Shown piece by piece: positions 1 through 9,184 of a stretch of DNA of 64,000 bases. This DNA comes from Affinibrenneria salicis (lineage in GTDB: Bacteria > Pseudomonadota > Gammaproteobacteria > Enterobacterales > Enterobacteriaceae), in contig NZ_VYKJ01000013.1 in NCBI RefSeq assembly GCF_008710095.1, forward strand, positions 124,001 through 188,000. Reading direction: 5' to 3'. A program made the translations under genes and the position numbers. Under the pieces are notes generated by a model. That model saw nothing but the letters and a program-made list of their open reading frames with translations, did not search any database and was not told the DNA's origin. Position 1 is the first letter of the stretch, and every line of letters starts with the position of its first letter.

Positions 1-424
1 CATCGGTGGCGCGTCTGAGCAGCATGGCAATCTGGTCCCGGTAGCCGGGCGTTTGCCGGATGCGCGCCGCCTGTTCCTCAAGCACCTGACGGGCTTCGCT
101 ATAGCGCTGTCGGCCATGAAGCTCAACCGTCAATAGTATCGTTGCGTCGGACTCTTCAAAGGTATTCCCGCCGAGGCGGGCGGCGTCCAGCGCGGCGCGC
201 GCCTGTTGCGTGGCGGAGACCAGATCATTTTGCTTAATAAAACGGCGGGCCTCCATCCGGTGGTTGACGTAATCGCGGTGTGGATTGGACGCGGCGGCGG
301 GCGACGACAAGGGGGCCGCGCCGTCCTGCCCGGCGGACTGGGGTGACGTCTGTCCATGGGTAATCAGCGGGAACGATAGTACTGGCAGCAGCGTGGCCAA
401 CAGACGGTAATGCGGGCGTTTCAT
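1..424 (-). CDS. Secreted hypothetical protein, partial (C-terminus beyond left edge)
   Basis: An open frame starts with ATG at 424 and runs leftwards off the window, so at least 141 residues are present. The N-terminus (MKRPHYRLL, then a hydrophobic run ending near THGQ) looks like a signal peptide of about 25 residues, followed by an Ala/Pro/Ser-rich linker to about residue 45. The rest is Arg/Ala/Glu-rich and helical (for example SEARQVLEEQAARI), in the style of TPR-type periplasmic proteins. I do not recognise the family. A periplasmic repeat protein is inference; the reading frame itself is well supported by its length and codon use. Confidence 0.6.
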   Translation of the reverse strand, partial: MKRPHYRLLATLLPVLSFPLITHGQTSPQSAGQDGAAPLSSPAAASNPHRDYVNHRMEARRFIKQNDLVSATQQARAALDAARLGGNTFEESDATILLTVELHGRQRYSEARQVLEEQAARIRQTPGYRDQIAMLLRRATD

Positions 425-730
425 TACTAACCTCGTTTTCAGAAGAGTAGGCGGCGTGTCAGACTGATCGTCTACAAATTCGATGCGCGCCGCCTCGCAA
501 CCGTGTCTGAAGCAACCCGGGGGAAATTAAACATCTCTGTTTTTTCAGCACGATTGCCGGAAGTGGCGTTATGGTACGTAGTTATTCTGGCGGGGCCAAT
601 CGGTAATTGTTCCGATAATATTTCATTGTTGCTAAGCGCGACCGGGCGTCGTCTTAGCCGCTGCCGGAGGCGCGACGTCGCCGACCGGCGCGTTATCGGG
701 CTGAGAGCGGATAACGCGCCGGTCTGGGGT
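425..730. other. Intergenic region with no gene seen
   Basis: About 300 bases between the start of the left-edge gene and the stop of the permease gene. Short plus-strand open frames here have no ribosome binding site and no recognisable product. The only structure I see is the hairpin at 684-723. A promoter for the left-edge gene must lie between about 425 and 600, but I could not pick one with confidence. Confidence 0.5.
684..723 (-). terminator. Hairpin downstream of the permease gene
   Basis: A perfect 14-bp inverted repeat (684-697 with 710-723) encloses a 12-base loop and begins 8 bases after the permease stop codon. It is very GC-rich, but no T-run follows on the minus strand, so it could be an mRNA-stabilising or processing hairpin rather than a true intrinsic terminator. 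Confidence 0.45.
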
Positions 731-2128
<1,398 letters not shown>

Positions 2129-2510
2129 TACTCTACTCCTCGGGATAATTGCGTAATTGTGTGCAGCAAGACCTGGCGCCGGCGGGCAATCGCCATCGTG
2201 CCGGCGCAACCGGGCGCTTCAGGGCGCCGCGCGGGCTTACGGCCCGACAGGTCACTTTAAATGCAGTGCAATATGGCTGGATATACACCGATAGGGGCAT
2301 GTGTCCTGGCATGGGGTATTGCCTTCCCCATGCCCGGCGGCATCGTGGGTATTCGCGTAGCGAGGCGGCGCGGGAAGAACGGTCGGGGCCGCGCGCGCGC
2401 CACCGTCCCGCGTGAGTTGCCGCAGGGCGCTGGCGCGGATATTCGCGCGCTTGAACCGGCGCGGCGCGTGGGGTAGGCTTGATGCTTATCCTTCTGCAGG
2501 GGGCGCGAGA
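2129..2510. other. Divergent intergenic region between permease and LysE-type exporter
   Basis: 382 bases that must carry the promoters of both flanking genes. It is GC-rich in the middle. Three overlapping short open frames run through it but have no ribosome binding site and read like non-coding GC-rich sequence. No operator could be assigned. Confidence 0.4.
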
Positions 2511-3131
2511 ATGACCTTAACCACGTTACTTATTTTTATACCGGCGTGTTTTGCGCTCAATCTGGCGCCTGGCCCCAATAACCTGCTGAGTATCCATAAT
2601 GCGGCCAGTTACGGCTTCGGCCGCGCCTGTTTAGCCGGTATTGGTCGACTCGTCGCGTTTGTCGGCATGATTTTTTTGTCCGCCGTGGGGCTGGCCGCGC
2701 TGCTGGCGGCATCGCAAACCTTCTTTTTTATTATCAAACTGGTGGGCGCAATCTACCTGATCTACATCGCCATTAAGCTGTGGGTCGCTAAACCCGATGT
2801 TTTTTTGTCTGGCGGCCCGCATGCCGGCGCGTCGCTGGTGAAATTAGCGCGCACCGAGTTTCTGGTGGCTGCGGGCAATCCGAAAGCTATTCTGATTTTT
2901 ACCGCGTTTCTGCCTCAGTTCATCACGATATCGCAACCGGCCGGTGAGCAATTTCTGGTGCTGGGGGCGATATTCTTGCTGCTGGAATGGGTGGCGATTG
3001 CCGTTTATGCCTTTGTCGGCATCAATTTCAGCCAGTGGCTAAAGAGTGCGAGAAACGTTCGCCGATTCAATAAGGCCTGCGGTTCCTTTCTCGGCTGTGC
3101 GGGCATCGGTTTACTGTTTTCTAAGAACTGA
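2511..3131 (+). CDS. LysE/RhtB family exporter
   Basis: 206 residues, the normal size for the LysE/RhtB family of inner-membrane amino-acid or homoserine-lactone exporters. The family signature LAPGPNN lies at residues about 18-25, after the first membrane segment; five or six hydrophobic helices follow, with the usual GNPKAILIFTAFLPQF segment near residue 125. The frame opens further upstream at 2412, but ATG 2511 is preferred because it follows a purine-rich AGGGGGCGCGAG stretch and starts directly at the first helix, as family members do. The exported substrate cannot be read from sequence. It is divergent from the permease and ends just before the 147-bp repeats. Confidence 0.85.
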   Translation: MTLTTLLIFIPACFALNLAPGPNNLLSIHNAASYGFGRACLAGIGRLVAFVGMIFLSAVGLAALLAASQTFFFIIKLVGAIYLIYIAIKLWVAKPDVFLSGGPHAGASLVKLARTEFLVAAGNPKAILIFTAFLPQFITISQPAGEQFLVLGAIFLLLEWVAIAVYAFVGINFSQWLKSARNVRRFNKACGSFLGCAGIGLLFSKN

Positions 3132-3147
3132 GACCGCATCCAGCCAT

Positions 3148-3588
3148 ATTAACGCTGAATCGGCGCCTGAGCGGGGAGCCGGCTCTAATTCCTCAACGGT
3201 CGGGTTCGCGTCCGGCTGGCGGCCAGCTGGCCGCTGCGCTTTCCAGCAAATCTTGCGCGGTTAGCGGCTTACGGCCGGTCAGACGCTCAACCGTATTAAC
3301 GCTGAACCGGCGCCTGAGCGGGGAGCCGGCTCTAATTCCTCAACGGTCGGGTTCGCGTCCGGCTAGCGGCCAGCTGGCCGCTGCGCTTTCCAGCAAATCT
3401 TGCGCGGTTAGCGGCTTACGGCCGGTCAGACGCTCAACCATATTAACGCTGAACCGGCGCCTGAGCGGGGAGCCGGCTCTAATCCCTCAACGGTCGGGTT
3501 CGCGTTCGGCTGGCGGCCAGCTGGTCGCCGCGCTTTCCAGCAAATCTTGCGCGGTTAGCGGCTTACGGCCGGTCAGGCGCTCAACCGT
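3148..3588. repeat. Three tandem copies of a 147-bp unit covering the 3' end of the NmrA-like gene
   Basis: Three head-to-tail units of exactly 147 bp lie at 3148-3294, 3295-3441 and 3442-3588, each opening with ATTAACGCTGAA or a close variant and differing by only a few substitutions. The rightmost unit contains the last ~34 codons and the stop of the gene at 3487-4434; the two left units are non-coding extra copies of that 3' end and its flank. The period is 49 codons, so each duplicate keeps the reading frame of the parent although the first stop ends translation. Copy 2 has CTAGCGG where copies 1 and 3 have CTGGCGG. Confidence 0.95.
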
Positions 3589-4434
3589 ATCGCTGATCGT
3601 ACGCATCGTGCCTTCCCGTACGCCCGCTTCGTTGCTGACGATATCTTCACTGCACCACGGATAGGGCGAGCGGGAAAAGTCGCCGGTGGCTTTACGCGGT
3701 ACGCCCAGCGCGTCGTACCAGGCGAACAGTTCCTCATCGCTCATGCTGCTATACGTCAGCGCCACCCCTGAGCGCGCTGCGACCATATCGCAGATTTGAT
3801 GTACGCTAATCAATTCTCCGCCGGTTACATCGTAACCGGTATCCGCTTCGCCTTTGCCGGTGAGCAGCGCGACGGCGACGCGAGCGCAGTCATCGCGCGC
3901 GACGAAAGACGCGGTGCCTTCGCCGGCGCTGGTGCGCCACAGGCCGTCCTGAAACGCGATGGCGGCAAAGGCGACCAGATAATTTTCCAGATACAGGTTA
4001 TCGCGCAGGGTGTTCCAGCGCAGGCCGCTCTGCTGCAGATACTGCTCCGTGACGCGATGGTCGACCGCGACAACCTGAAAGGTCTCCGGCAGACCGGCGC
4101 ACAGGAAAGAGGTGTAGGTAATATGGTCGATGCCGACGGCGCGCGCCGCGTCAATGGCGTTTCGATGCTGCTGCTGACGGACCTCGCCCACGGTCATTGC
4201 CGACAGCATAAATAGTCGTTGTCCGCCCTGAAAAGCCGCGCGCAGGCTGTGCGGATCGCTGTAGTCCGCCTTGCGCAACTGAACGCCGCGCTGCGACCAT
4301 TCGTCCTTCTCCTGCGCCGGAATTTTTTCGGGGCAGGGGGAGGTGAAAATTAACTGGCTGCCGGGGACTATCCGCAACATTTCCGCAGCGACTTTACCAC
4401 CCAGCTTACCATCCACACCGGTAATAACGTACAT
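3487..4434 (-). CDS. NmrA/QorB-type NAD(P)-binding protein
   Basis: 315 residues. The N-terminus is a Rossmann fold with GxxGxxG (G6, G9, G12 in ITGVDGKLGG), followed by the atypical-SDR pattern of NmrA-like proteins and quinone oxidoreductase QorB: a hydrophobic LFMLSAMTVG strand, TYTSFLCAG near residue 110, and a WNTLRDNLYLENYL segment near 140. It probably binds NADP(H) and acts as a quinone or redox-sensing reductase; the exact substrate is unknown. The start is firm: ATG 4434 follows AGGAGG by about 6 bases. Its last ~34 codons lie inside a triplicated 147-bp repeat. It appears monocistronic. Confidence 0.8.
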   Translation of the reverse strand: MYVITGVDGKLGGKVAAEMLRIVPGSQLIFTSPCPEKIPAQEKDEWSQRGVQLRKADYSDPHSLRAAFQGGQRLFMLSAMTVGEVRQQQHRNAIDAARAVGIDHITYTSFLCAGLPETFQVVAVDHRVTEQYLQQSGLRWNTLRDNLYLENYLVAFAAIAFQDGLWRTSAGEGTASFVARDDCARVAVALLTGKGEADTGYDVTGGELISVHQICDMVAARSGVALTYSSMSDEELFAWYDALGVPRKATGDFSRSPYPWCSEDIVSNEAGVREGTMRTISDTVERLTGRKPLTAQDLLESAATSWPPAEREPDR

Positions 4435-5176
4435 TGAATACCTCCTGGTCGTTTACCCGCCGTCCTTCAGGCTGCCGGCGCGCCGGCGTTCTCAATGATT
4501 CGCCTCATTCCTGAGACCCGTCGCTGCGGGGCCGCCGCAGGGGACGTTCAAATTCGTAGCGGACCGCGCTGTCGCTTCCGCTCGCGTCGTCCATCCGATA
4601 AGCGATGGATTCACTTTTCTGCTTCCTGAAGTCTGTCGGGCAGAGATGAAACATCGGTTAGCTGACGCAATGAAATAATGTCGTCATGAAAGGACTATAG
4701 CCTGGGAGATTCTCGATAAAATGCGTGCGGTACGACAGAAATCGCCTGGCGCGCCCTCGCTTCCTTTGTCCGGTCGTGATTAATCCGTTCTGTCATCCCT
4801 TTCTCGCGACCGGCCGGTGCGGCGAGCGGAGGGAACCGTTGTCCGGCCGGGGAAAAATGATTTTTTCCCATCAATGGGAAGAATAGCGAAGTGACTATCG
4901 CTGTCTGCGTTCAATTGCCTTGCCGGCCGCAGAGTAATCTGAGGTTCAGATTTTTTTTCGTACTGCCGATAATTTAGTTGTCTTGCTAATAATAACTTTT
5001 CCGTGCTATCAGAATGTAACGAAGTTGTAGCGAAAAAATTGTAAAAATTACCTATAGCACGCTTCGTATGGTGATAGTGTCGTGTGTGCCGCACTGTATC
5101 CTGGTACAGAATATCTGCCGCAAACCTGATATCCGGACGATTAACTGCTGCTGCCGGTTTGCATAGAGGATCAGTC
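4435..5176. other. 742-bp intergenic region upstream of the DosP-like gene
   Basis: Lies between two divergent genes. The left part is GC-rich and featureless. The right part (about 4900-5090) becomes AT-rich, as expected for a promoter of the downstream regulator gene. A 145-codon minus-strand frame crosses it but has no ribosome binding site and runs antisense into the next gene, so I do not call it. Confidence 0.4.
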
Positions 5177-7735
5177 ATGATCAAGATGGAAAATCCGGGC
5201 GCTGATATCCATCGCATTTTGCTTTCTGCGTTAGAACAGTCCGCTGTGGCTGTCGTACTGGTTGATGAAAATGACGTTGTTCAGTTTTTTAACCGGGCCG
5301 CAGAGCGCCTTTGGGGTTATGAGCGCCATGAAGTCTCTGGCGAGAGTATACGGACACTGCTGCCGGAGATGGCGCTGCAGTCATACGATGACGGCCGCGA
5401 CGGGTCGCAGAGAATGCTGGATGACGCCGCGAACAACCAGACGATACGGCTGAAACGGCGTGATGGCCGGAAACGCTGGGCGTCGTTGACGCTAAACCGT
5501 TTTGAACTCGACAACTGTATTTACGTGATGTTCATGGCGCAGGATGTGTCCGCCGCGATGCTGCGGCGTGAACAGGATCGCCTGCTGCTGCTGGCGGTCA
5601 ATCACACTGATTATCCGGTTATGGTTTTTGACGCCGGCCGCCGGATCGCACATGTCAACCAGGCCTTTAGCCAGGTATATGGTTTCCGGCTGGATGAGGT
5701 GATGGGACGCGATCTGCTCTCGGTCCTCATCAGCCCGTCAATGCCGGGCGATGAACTTGAACAGTTCTGTGCGCGTCCCTGGGGAAAAGCCTGCTGCATG
5801 GCTGAAGCGATGGTTCTGTATAAGGACCAACGCGAGGCCTGGGTGAGAATATCCAGCTCGCCCGCTCTCGACGTTAAACTGGCCGATCTGTATGGCTATT
5901 CGGTGGATATCGTTACCGATGTCACTGAAGAGCGGCAGATTAGAGAGCTGGAGCGTGATGTGTTGGAGGCGCTGACCAGCAACCTGTCGTTTGAGGGGCT
6001 GGGCGATTACCTGTGCCGGCGTATTGAAGCGATTGCGCCTGGCGTGGTGGTGGATGTCTGCCGTGTTGAAGAACGGCGCATTCGTCCGTGGGCCGCGCCC
6101 AACTTCCCGCCCGGCTACACGGCGATCTGGAACGGGGTGGAGATCGGCGAAGGCGTGGCCAGCAGCGGCACCAGCGCTTATCGCGGCGAGCCGGTTATCG
6201 TCAGCGATATCGGCAGCGACCCGCTGTGGGCCGCCTGGCGGCATTTGGTGCTGCCGCTGGGCGTGCACGCCTGCTGGACCTATCCGGTCAAACGGCGCGA
6301 TGGCGAGGTGGTGGGAACGTTCTCCTTTTACTTTAAGCCCGGCGGCGAACTCAATGCGTGGCTGGAGCGCATCGCGCATACCTGCGTACATCTCTGCAAG
6401 CTGGCGCTCGAACGTGAAGAAAACCGCCAGCATATGACTCATCTGGTGCAGTTTGATGCGCTTACCGGTTTGCCTAATCGCGATCAGCTGTATCTGAAAA
6501 TGGATGAGCAACTGAGCGATTCGCCGGAACAGGAAATCGCGGTTTTTTGTCTGGATCTCGATCGTCTGCGCGATATTAACGATACGCTGGGCTATGCGGC
6601 CGGCGACCTGGTGATGGTCACCATGGCCAACCGGCTGAAAAATGGTTTGCGCTCCGGCGAGTTTCTGTACCGTTCCGAGGGCGACCTGTTTTTCATCATC
6701 GCGCCCGGCTACGACATTCGTCACGCTTCGCTAATGGCGGAGCAGATTCAGCAGATTATCGGCGAACCGATCGACGTCAGCGGTCATTCACTGAGCCTGT
6801 CCGTCAGCATTGGCATCAGCCACTACCCGGAAGGCGGGCACGATCGCGATATTCTGCTCACCTATGCCAAACACGCGATGAACCGCGCGCGGGACGCCGG
6901 CGGCGGCGGCTGGCAGTTCTTTGCGCCGGAAATGAATATGATCGCCCGCGAGCGCCTGCTGCTCGGCGCCGCGTTAAAACGCGCGATTGCCGCCGGCGAT
7001 CTGCGTTTGCAATATCAGCCGCAGATCTGCCTGCAAAGCGGGAGACTGTACGGCGTTGAGGCGCTGGCTCGCTGGTATGATCCGCAGTTTGGCGTGGTGC
7101 CGCCGGATAAATTTATCCGCCTGGCCGAAGAGATCGGCAAAATTGATGCGATTGGCCGCTGGGCGTTGCGCGAGGCCTGTCGCCAGATGGCCGGATGGCG
7201 CAATGACCAGTTGGCGGTACCGCAGGTTTCGGTCAACCTCTCGCCGTTTAATTTTCGCCATCGTGATTTGCCGGATTTTGTCGACGGCGTCCTGCGCGAA
7301 CATCGTCTGCCCGGCCAGTGTCTGACCATTGAGATTACCGAAAGCACCATGATGGCGCTGACCGACGATATGCTGGAGGTGGTGCATCGCATTCGTGCGC
7401 TGGGCGTCGGTTTATCGGTGGATGATTTCGGCACCGGCTTTTCCAGTTTGTCGAACCTGGCCAATTTGCCGGTAACCGAGGTGAAAATCGATCGCAGCTT
7501 TATCGACAAATGCCTGAAGGAAAACCGTCAGCAAGCGCTGGTGACGGCGGTCATCGGCATTGGCCGCAGCCTGGATCTGGCGGTGGTGGCCGAAGGCGTG
7601 GAAACGGAAGAACAGCGCCGACTGCTGGCTAATCTGCGCTGTCCCGTAGGGCAGGGCTATCTGTTCTCCTGCGCGCTTACGCCCCAGGCGCTGGCCAAAT
7701 GGGTTAAAGCCGCCATCACGGATACGGCCAGTTGA
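5177..7735 (+). CDS. DosP-like PAS-PAS-GGDEF-EAL protein (probable c-di-GMP phosphodiesterase)
   Basis: 852 residues. Order: PAS about 12-125, second PAS about 135-250, a GAF-like region about 265-430, a degenerate GGDEF domain about 435-600 and an EAL domain about 605-845. It follows E. coli DosP (oxygen-sensing c-di-GMP phosphodiesterase) throughout. The EAL domain looks catalytic: EAL at 628-630, NLSPFNF, EITES, DDFGTGFSSL, KIDRSF and VVAEGVET. The GGDEF site reads SEGDLF (500-505), so cyclase activity is unlikely. In the first PAS the stretch aligning with DosP heme ligands His77 and Met95 (roughly residues 65-90) has no histidine, and the Met position is Asn. ATG 5177 follows AGAGGA; the frame is open further upstream. 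It stands alone with a hairpin after it, and probably favours motility by lowering c-di-GMP. Confidence 0.85.
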   Translation: MIKMENPGADIHRILLSALEQSAVAVVLVDENDVVQFFNRAAERLWGYERHEVSGESIRTLLPEMALQSYDDGRDGSQRMLDDAANNQTIRLKRRDGRKRWASLTLNRFELDNCIYVMFMAQDVSAAMLRREQDRLLLLAVNHTDYPVMVFDAGRRIAHVNQAFSQVYGFRLDEVMGRDLLSVLISPSMPGDELEQFCARPWGKACCMAEAMVLYKDQREAWVRISSSPALDVKLADLYGYSVDIVTDVTEERQIRELERDVLEALTSNLSFEGLGDYLCRRIEAIAPGVVVDVCRVEERRIRPWAAPNFPPGYTAIWNGVEIGEGVASSGTSAYRGEPVIVSDIGSDPLWAAWRHLVLPLGVHACWTYPVKRRDGEVVGTFSFYFKPGGELNAWLERIAHTCVHLCKLALEREENRQHMTHLVQFDALTGLPNRDQLYLKMDEQLSDSPEQEIAVFCLDLDRLRDINDTLGYAAGDLVMVTMANRLKNGLRSGEFLYRSEGDLFFIIAPGYDIRHASLMAEQIQQIIGEPIDVSGHSLSLSVSIGISHYPEGGHDRDILLTYAKHAMNRARDAGGGGWQFFAPEMNMIARERLLLGAALKRAIAAGDLRLQYQPQICLQSGRLYGVEALARWYDPQFGVVPPDKFIRLAEEIGKIDAIGRWALREACRQMAGWRNDQLAVPQVSVNLSPFNFRHRDLPDFVDGVLREHRLPGQCLTIEITESTMMALTDDMLEVVHRIRALGVGLSVDDFGTGFSSLSNLANLPVTEVKIDRSFIDKCLKENRQQALVTAVIGIGRSLDLAVVAEGVETEEQRRLLANLRCPVGQGYLFSCALTPQALAKWVKAAITDTAS

Positions 7736-8122
7736 AGCCGAATTATGTCCGGCCGCCGCAATCCGCTGCGTCATGCGGATTGCGGCGGTCGGGCGTTTCA
7801 CTTCATGACGCCCGCGCGCTGCGCGTGGCGCAATCGGCTGACTGAATTTCCCTCAAATCGCGCGTTTGCGCGACGATTAAACGCCGAATTCAGGCGGAAT
7901 TTCCTGTGCAATCACATAAATGGCGTAGTTTTGAGCATTCGGACAAGGATGGGTGAAAAGGGACTTGCCATCCATGACTAACAAGGCCATAATAGCGTCC
8001 ATTCCTGAAACGGGAAACGGAAAAACATTATTAATCAGTAAGTTAGGATAAGCAGCTGGATGGATCCTGATGCAAATCTGAAAGGTTAACTCACTGATTG
8101 CAAGGTAATAATTAAAGAATAC
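7736..8122. other. Intergenic region between the DosP-like gene and the tRNA pair
   Basis: Contains the hairpin at 7751-7790 and then AT-rich sequence leading to the tRNA genes. No gene is seen. In E. coli a tRNA-Gly precedes the same tRNA-Cys/tRNA-Leu pair; I looked for it here and did not find it. Confidence 0.45.
7751..7790 (+). terminator. Strong hairpin after the DosP-like gene
   Basis: A perfect 13-bp inverted repeat (7753-7765 with 7776-7788), extendable by two pairs, with a 10-base loop, begins 15 bases past the stop codon. Only a short GTTTC follows, so it is a weak match to the classical terminator form despite the very stable stem. Confidence 0.55.
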
Positions 8123-8196
8123 GGCGCGTTGGCAGAGTGGCCATGCAGCGGATTGCAAATCCGCCTACCTCGGTTCGACTCCGGGACGCGCCTCCA
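8123..8196 (+). tRNA. cysT: tRNA-Cys (GCA)
   Basis: 74 nt including an encoded CCA end. The acceptor arms GGCGCGT and ACGCGCC pair, the anticodon loop reads GATTGCAAATC with anticodon GCA, and the T arm carries GGTTCGACTCC. It matches the E. coli cysT sequence I remember at most positions. It lies 6 bp upstream of tRNA-Leu, as in the E. coli glyW-cysT-leuZ operon. Confidence 0.97.
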
Positions 8197-8202
8197 CTTT
8201 CG

Positions 8203-8289
8203 GCCCGGGTGGTGGAATCGGTAGACACAAGGGATTTAAAATCCCTCGGCGTACGCGCTGTGCGGGTTCAAGTCCCGCCCCGGGCACCA
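8203..8289 (+). tRNA. leuZ: tRNA-Leu (UAA)
   Basis: 87 nt with the long variable arm typical of class II leucine tRNAs and an encoded CCA. The acceptor stem GCCCGGG pairs with CCCGGGC, the anticodon loop is GATTTAAAATC (anticodon TAA), and the T arm contains GGTTCAAGTCC. It is the second gene of the tRNA-Cys/tRNA-Leu pair. The accessory region starts directly downstream. Confidence 0.97.
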
Positions 8290-8335
8290 TGAATTAAAGT
8301 CTAATTAAAATAAGTAGTTAGATAAGAATATTTGA

Positions 8336-8357
8336 CCGCCGTAAGGCGGTTTTTTTA
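8336..8357 (+). terminator. Rho-independent terminator of the tRNA operon
   Basis: Stem CCGCC (8336-8340) and GGCGG (8345-8349) with a GTAA loop, followed by a run of eight T. It lies 46 bases after tRNA-Leu. Confidence 0.85.
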
Positions 8358-8461
8358 TGTCTGAAAAACGCCGGGCGATGAAAAGCAGGGAAAGGTGCAG
8401 AGTACTCAGTCAGAAAACAGCTTCTATCGATTAAGATAGCAATACATTGCTTGAGAATTTA

Positions 8462-8689
8462 ATGTGTGTTTTTTTAGGCTTTTTATTCTTTTTCTCTATT
8501 TATTTGTTCATTTACTCTGATACAGGGATTGAACGGTTTATTTATATCAGTCTTTCTATTGTCGCCGGGTATCTGATATACAAACTTTACCTGAAAGATC
8601 AGAATAAAACCCTCCTGGGTTTTTACTTTCTGATAAATAAAAAGATATGCGGAGTCCGGTCTGTATCACCTCCCTGCCAGCTACCGTGA
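8462..8689 (+). CDS. Small hydrophobic protein, uncertain
   Basis: A 75-residue frame from ATG 8462 (a TTG at 8447 is also in frame) in AT-rich sequence. Two hydrophobic stretches (VFLGFLFFFSIYLFIY, then FIYISLSIVAGYLIY) suggest a two-span membrane protein. The C-terminal ~15 residues run into the boundary of the methyltransferase fragment, so the true end may have been lost. No family is recognised and the ribosome binding site is weak. Confidence 0.3.
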   Translation: MCVFLGFLFFFSIYLFIYSDTGIERFIYISLSIVAGYLIYKLYLKDQNKTLLGFYFLINKKICGVRSVSPPCQLP

Positions 8690-8697
8690 CTGACCCC

Positions 8698-9118
8698 TCG
8701 ATCAGAAACATTCTCCGGGCGATTCAGAAAATCCTTAAGCCGGCGGCAGGCGATATCAAAATATGGCTGGCTCATCTCAATACAGGTGAAACGATAGCCG
8801 GCACGCAGAACGGCAGGGGCGGTTGAGGCGCTGTCCATAACCGATCAAGGATGTGACCATCGGGCGAGACCGGTCTGATCGGCCGGGCCATCAGCTCCAC
8901 CGGCTTACCTGTCATATGCAGCTTTTCTGCCGGTATAATCCGTTGCGATAGTATTCCCGGCCACGGGTCGTCGTGCTGACATTTAGGCAAAGTGCCGACT
9001 CTGCCCCAGACCACGTACTCACACTGATGACGAGAATGGCCGGTATGCGGCGCATGGCTGGATGCGGTGTTATACCACGGCGCCAGACCGCGACAGATAA
9101 AGCGCCGGCCATGTAATT
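8698..9118 (-). pseudogene. Phage-type DNA methyltransferase remnant, copy 1 (C-terminal half)
   Basis: Read on the minus strand, two frames together give the C-terminal half of a phage-type site-specific DNA methyltransferase: HMTGKPVELM, PVSPDGHILD, then, one base out of frame, AGYRFTCIEMSQPYFDIACR. In intact relatives the stretch after ILD is PFMGSGST (SAM-binding motif); here it is DRLWTAP/MDSASTAP, so the motif is destroyed as well as frame-shifted. The N-terminal half with the catalytic DPPY is missing, cut at about 9110. The same sequence recurs at 12090-12480. It is a non-functional remnant, probably from a prophage or integrative element. Confidence 0.8.
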
Positions 9119-9184
9119 CCCTTAGCGGCTGCTGTTTTTTCTGTTTCTTTTTGGTTGTCTGCTTTTTTGGGGAGGATTACCAAT

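Noticed and set aside
3148..3588. 147-bp repeats as a CRISPR array
   Set aside because: Units are contiguous without spacers and contain gene-end sequence; no cas genes are present.
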